Assembly (NCBI GenBank): GCA_964442035.1
Contig: CAYTWZ010000006.1
Span: 1 to 33,153 of the forward strand
Reading direction: 5' to 3'
Origin: JAFLUQ01 sp964442035
GTDB taxonomy: Bacteria > Bacillota > Clostridia > UMGS1883
Length of the DNA: 33,153 nucleotides
Each line of letters begins with the position of its first letter. Within the stretch, counting starts at the first letter, position 1. The notes below the pieces were generated by a model that saw only the letters and a program-made list of their open reading frames with translations, had not been told where the DNA came from and searched no databases. This document shows positions 30,748 to 33,153 of the stretch, one piece after another. The position numbers were made by a program, and so were the translations under genes.

Positions 30748-32538
30748 ATGACAACAGACGAAAAAATATCACTTTTAAGAAAAGAAATGAATCGACTTGG
30801 CCTTGACGCCTATGTGGTACCTACGGCGGATCCCCACCTGAGCGAATATGTGCCGGAGCATTATCGGTTCCGCAGCTGGCTTTCGGGCTTTACGGGAAGT
30901 GCGGGAACGGTGGTAGTCACCAAGGAAAAAAGCGGTCTGTGGACGGACGGACGCTATTACATTCAGGCTGAAAAGCAGCTTAAAGGCAGCGAGATCGTGC
31001 TTTTCCGGGCGGGTGAGCCCGGAGTGAAAAGCTATATCCGGTTTTTGTGTGACGAGCTGGATCCGGGCAGCACGGTAGGTATTTCCGGACGGCTTTTTTC
31101 CCGCGCGGGGGCGGATAATCTCTCAAAAAAGCTGTCGGCCAAGGGCATAAAGCTGGATGACTCCCGTGACCTTTCCGTAATATGGGAGAATCGGCCCGCG
31201 TTGCCTCTAAGCAAGGCCTTCCATCTTGATGAAAAATGGAGCGGCGAAAGTGCGGCTGACAAACTGTCACGTGTCCGTGAGGAAATGAAAAAGCGATGTC
31301 TTACACACTATGCCATTAACAAGCTGGACTGCGTGATGTGGCTGTTCAATATAAGGGGGGAAGACATACCTTGCTGCCCTTTTGTACTGAGCTACGCTCT
31401 TGTGAGCATGGACGGTGCATGGCTGTATATTGATAGCCGCCAGACCGAACCGGAAATGAGAGCCATGCTCGAAAAGCAGCATGTCCGGCTTCGGGAATAT
31501 GAAGGCATATATTCTGACATTAGCGCGCTGGGGGAGGGCTGCACCCTTGGCATTGACTTCAATATGGTGAATAGCGGTATAGCCGCAGCGGCCAAAAAGT
31601 GCAGTCTCAAAAATACCCGTGACATTGTCACCTGCTTTAAGGCTGTTAAGAACAGCGTTGAGAACAAAAACCTTTTCTGTTGCTACGAAAACGATGCCGT
31701 TGCCCTTACAAAGGGTATGTATTACATATATGACAGCCTTGAAAACGGTCGAAATATAACAGAAATGGATGTTTTTGACAAACTTATTGAGCTCCGGGCC
31801 ATTCAACCGTACAATATGGGGCCAAGCTTTGATACCATAGCGGCATATAAGGAAAATGCGGCCATGATGCACTACAAGCCCGAACGGGATAGCTGTGCCG
31901 TTTTGAAAAAAGAGGGAATGCTACTGATCGATTCCGGCGGACAGTACCTTAACGGCACCACGGATATCACACGCACTCTTGTCCTTGGTCCGATCAGTGA
32001 TGAGGAAAAACGCAGCTTTACACTTGTGCTTAAGGCCAATATTGCTCTGATAACCGCCCGCTTCCTTAAGGGAACGGCAGGGGCAAATCTGGACATTTTG
32101 GCCCGTGGCCCCCTTTGGCAGGAGGGGATTGACTACAAGTGCGGCACCGGACACGGTGTTGGCTTCTTCCTGAACGTGCACGAAGGCCCACAGAACTTCA
32201 GCCAGCATCTTAATTCAGTTCCGCTTGAGCCGGGCATGAATGTAACTGTTGAACCCGGAGTATACATTGAGGGTGAATACGGCATACGCACCGAGAACGA
32301 TGTGGTCGTAGTTCCGTGGAAAAAAACCGTACACGGGGAGTTTTATGAACTTAAGCTTCTTTCATATGTTCCTATTGATGTAAACGGCATCGACCCGTCT
32401 ATGCTGACCGACAGCGAGATCAAATGGATCAACAATTACCACAAGGAGTGCCGAAGCCGCCTAATGCCAAGACTAACTCCCAAGGAGAGGGAATGGCTTA
32501 CGCAGTATACAATGGAGGTAAAACGAAGTGATAAGTGA
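30748..32538 (+). CDS. Xaa-Pro aminopeptidase (M24B family)
   Basis: A 596-residue dinuclear metallopeptidase that removes the N-terminal residue from peptides with proline in second place. It has the long three-domain form: two creatinase-like N-terminal domains (about 5-150 and 155-310) and the pita-bread catalytic domain (about 315-540). The five metal ligands are visible: D395 and D406 in IDSGGQYLNGTTDITRT, H469 in GTGHGVGFF, E502 in VEPGVYIEGE and E516 in RTENDVV. A short C-terminal extension follows, as in the family's long form. The start has GGAAGGG eight bases upstream. No signal peptide, so it is cytosolic and probably finishes the breakdown of imported peptides. It overlaps the next gene by 11 bp. 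Confidence 0.93.
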   Translation: MTTDEKISLLRKEMNRLGLDAYVVPTADPHLSEYVPEHYRFRSWLSGFTGSAGTVVVTKEKSGLWTDGRYYIQAEKQLKGSEIVLFRAGEPGVKSYIRFLCDELDPGSTVGISGRLFSRAGADNLSKKLSAKGIKLDDSRDLSVIWENRPALPLSKAFHLDEKWSGESAADKLSRVREEMKKRCLTHYAINKLDCVMWLFNIRGEDIPCCPFVLSYALVSMDGAWLYIDSRQTEPEMRAMLEKQHVRLREYEGIYSDISALGEGCTLGIDFNMVNSGIAAAAKKCSLKNTRDIVTCFKAVKNSVENKNLFCCYENDAVALTKGMYYIYDSLENGRNITEMDVFDKLIELRAIQPYNMGPSFDTIAAYKENAAMMHYKPERDSCAVLKKEGMLLIDSGGQYLNGTTDITRTLVLGPISDEEKRSFTLVLKANIALITARFLKGTAGANLDILARGPLWQEGIDYKCGTGHGVGFFLNVHEGPQNFSQHLNSVPLEPGMNVTVEPGVYIEGEYGIRTENDVVVVPWKKTVHGEFYELKLLSYVPIDVNGIDPSMLTDSEIKWINNYHKECRSRLMPRLTPKEREWLTQYTMEVKRSDK

Positions 32539-33124
32539 CCGTTTTGAAGCGCAGCTCCGGTTCTTGATCGAGGTAGACAAGATGAAAAACGTCCTACGTC
32601 AGACCTTGATTGCTGACGGGAGTCGTCAGGAGACCGATGCGGAGCACTCGTGGCACTTTGCGCTGATGGCAATGACATTGGCGGAATATGCAAAGGACAG
32701 GGATAAGATCAATATTGACAGGGTCGTCCGCATGGCTCTGGTTCATGACCTTGTGGAGGTATATGCCGGGGACACCTTCTGCTATGACGAAAAGGGAAAC
32801 GAGGACAAGGCGCAGCGAGAGGCCGATGCGGCGGACAAGCTGTTTGCCCTGTTGCCGGAAGATCAGGCTCGTGAGTACCGTGGACTTTGGGAGGAATTTG
32901 ATGCGGGGGAAACCCATGACGCCGCATATGCTAACGCCATTGATCGTCTGCAGCCTCTTGTCAACAACCACCTCACCTACGGACACACATGGAAGAAGGG
33001 CAGTGTCACCTCTGACAAGGTTTACAAGCGCATGGAGCCTGTTAAAGAGGCCATGCCCGTAGTGTATGAGCTTGTAGAGTGGATAATTGAGACAAACGTA
33101 CAAAACGGAAACCTGAAAAGATAG
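32528..33124 (+). CDS. HD-domain phosphohydrolase (YfbR/HDDC2-like 5'-nucleotidase)
   Basis: A 198-residue single-domain HD hydrolase. The metal-binding pattern is complete: H40 in DAEHSWH, the HD pair H73-D74 in VHDLVEVYAGD, and D139 in NAIDRLQP. Size and motif order match the YfbR/HDDC2 group, whose studied members remove phosphate from deoxynucleoside 5'-monophosphates. It is not an HD-GYP protein and has no link to c-di-GMP. The start is a GTG with GGAGG (32514-32518) 9 bp upstream, within the end of the aminopeptidase gene, so the two are probably coupled. Confidence 0.9.
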   Translation: MISDRFEAQLRFLIEVDKMKNVLRQTLIADGSRQETDAEHSWHFALMAMTLAEYAKDRDKINIDRVVRMALVHDLVEVYAGDTFCYDEKGNEDKAQREADAADKLFALLPEDQAREYRGLWEEFDAGETHDAAYANAIDRLQPLVNNHLTYGHTWKKGSVTSDKVYKRMEPVKEAMPVVYELVEWIIETNVQNGNLKR

Positions 33125-33153
33125 AATAAGTCTTGTTAAAGTTCAGCAAAAAA

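Noticed and set aside
1..33153. tRNA, rRNA, CRISPR arrays, phage genes or insertion-sequence transposases
   Set aside because: None was recognised: no regularly spaced repeats, no cloverleaf signatures and no transposase or integrase motifs in any translated frame.

Overview
The window looks like chromosomal DNA of a low-to-mid GC, monoderm, anaerobic Firmicute of the class Clostridia. I infer this from AGGAGG-type ribosome binding sites before most genes, consensus TTGACA-17-TATAAT promoters, a lipoprotein-type solute-binding protein, S-layer homology repeats and the absence of outer-membrane genes. A gut Oscillospirales-like bacterium is plausible, but I cannot place it more precisely. A run of 100 N flanked by an exact 55-bp duplication points to a draft, probably metagenomic, de Bruijn assembly.

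Region 1 (18-788, minus): a TauE/SafE-type anion exporter, divergent from the rest. Region 2 (1037-18185): a cell-surface polysaccharide locus. In order it holds a pyruvyl transferase, a GT2 glycosyltransferase, two tandem membrane HD-GYP proteins (the second lacks catalytic residues), a Wzx-type flippase, a secreted S-layer-homology (SLH) protein, a Wzy-type polymerase/ligase, two tandem Wzz-like chain-length proteins, a membrane-anchored metallophosphoesterase and three more glycosyltransferases. The SLH gene is its own unit: consensus promoter, class I cyclic-di-GMP riboswitch (GEMM-I), one gene, terminator. The polymerase operon has a consensus promoter followed about 50 nt later by an intrinsic terminator, so it is probably controlled by attenuation or antitermination.

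Region 3 (18274-23378): a complete branched-chain amino acid (Liv) ABC transporter, livKHMGF, with one strong promoter, a structured livK-livH spacer and a terminator. Region 4 (23411-28072): a secreted subtilisin-like peptidase, a membrane-anchored protein of unknown function and an OmpR-type two-component system, apparently one operon with a palindromic operator over the promoter. Region 5 (28219-33124): housekeeping genes tsaC, rimI and tsaD (tRNA t6A modification and protein acetylation), an Xaa-Pro aminopeptidase and a small HD-domain phosphohydrolase.

The most interesting biology is in region 2. Enzymes predicted to degrade c-di-GMP, an RNA that senses it, a pyruvyl transferase (pyruvylated wall polymers are the known ligands of SLH domains) and an SLH protein are interleaved with the flippase and polymerase genes. 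I infer a c-di-GMP-controlled surface-polymer and surface-protein system. The riboswitch and enzyme families are recognised from sequence; the circuit linking them is inference.
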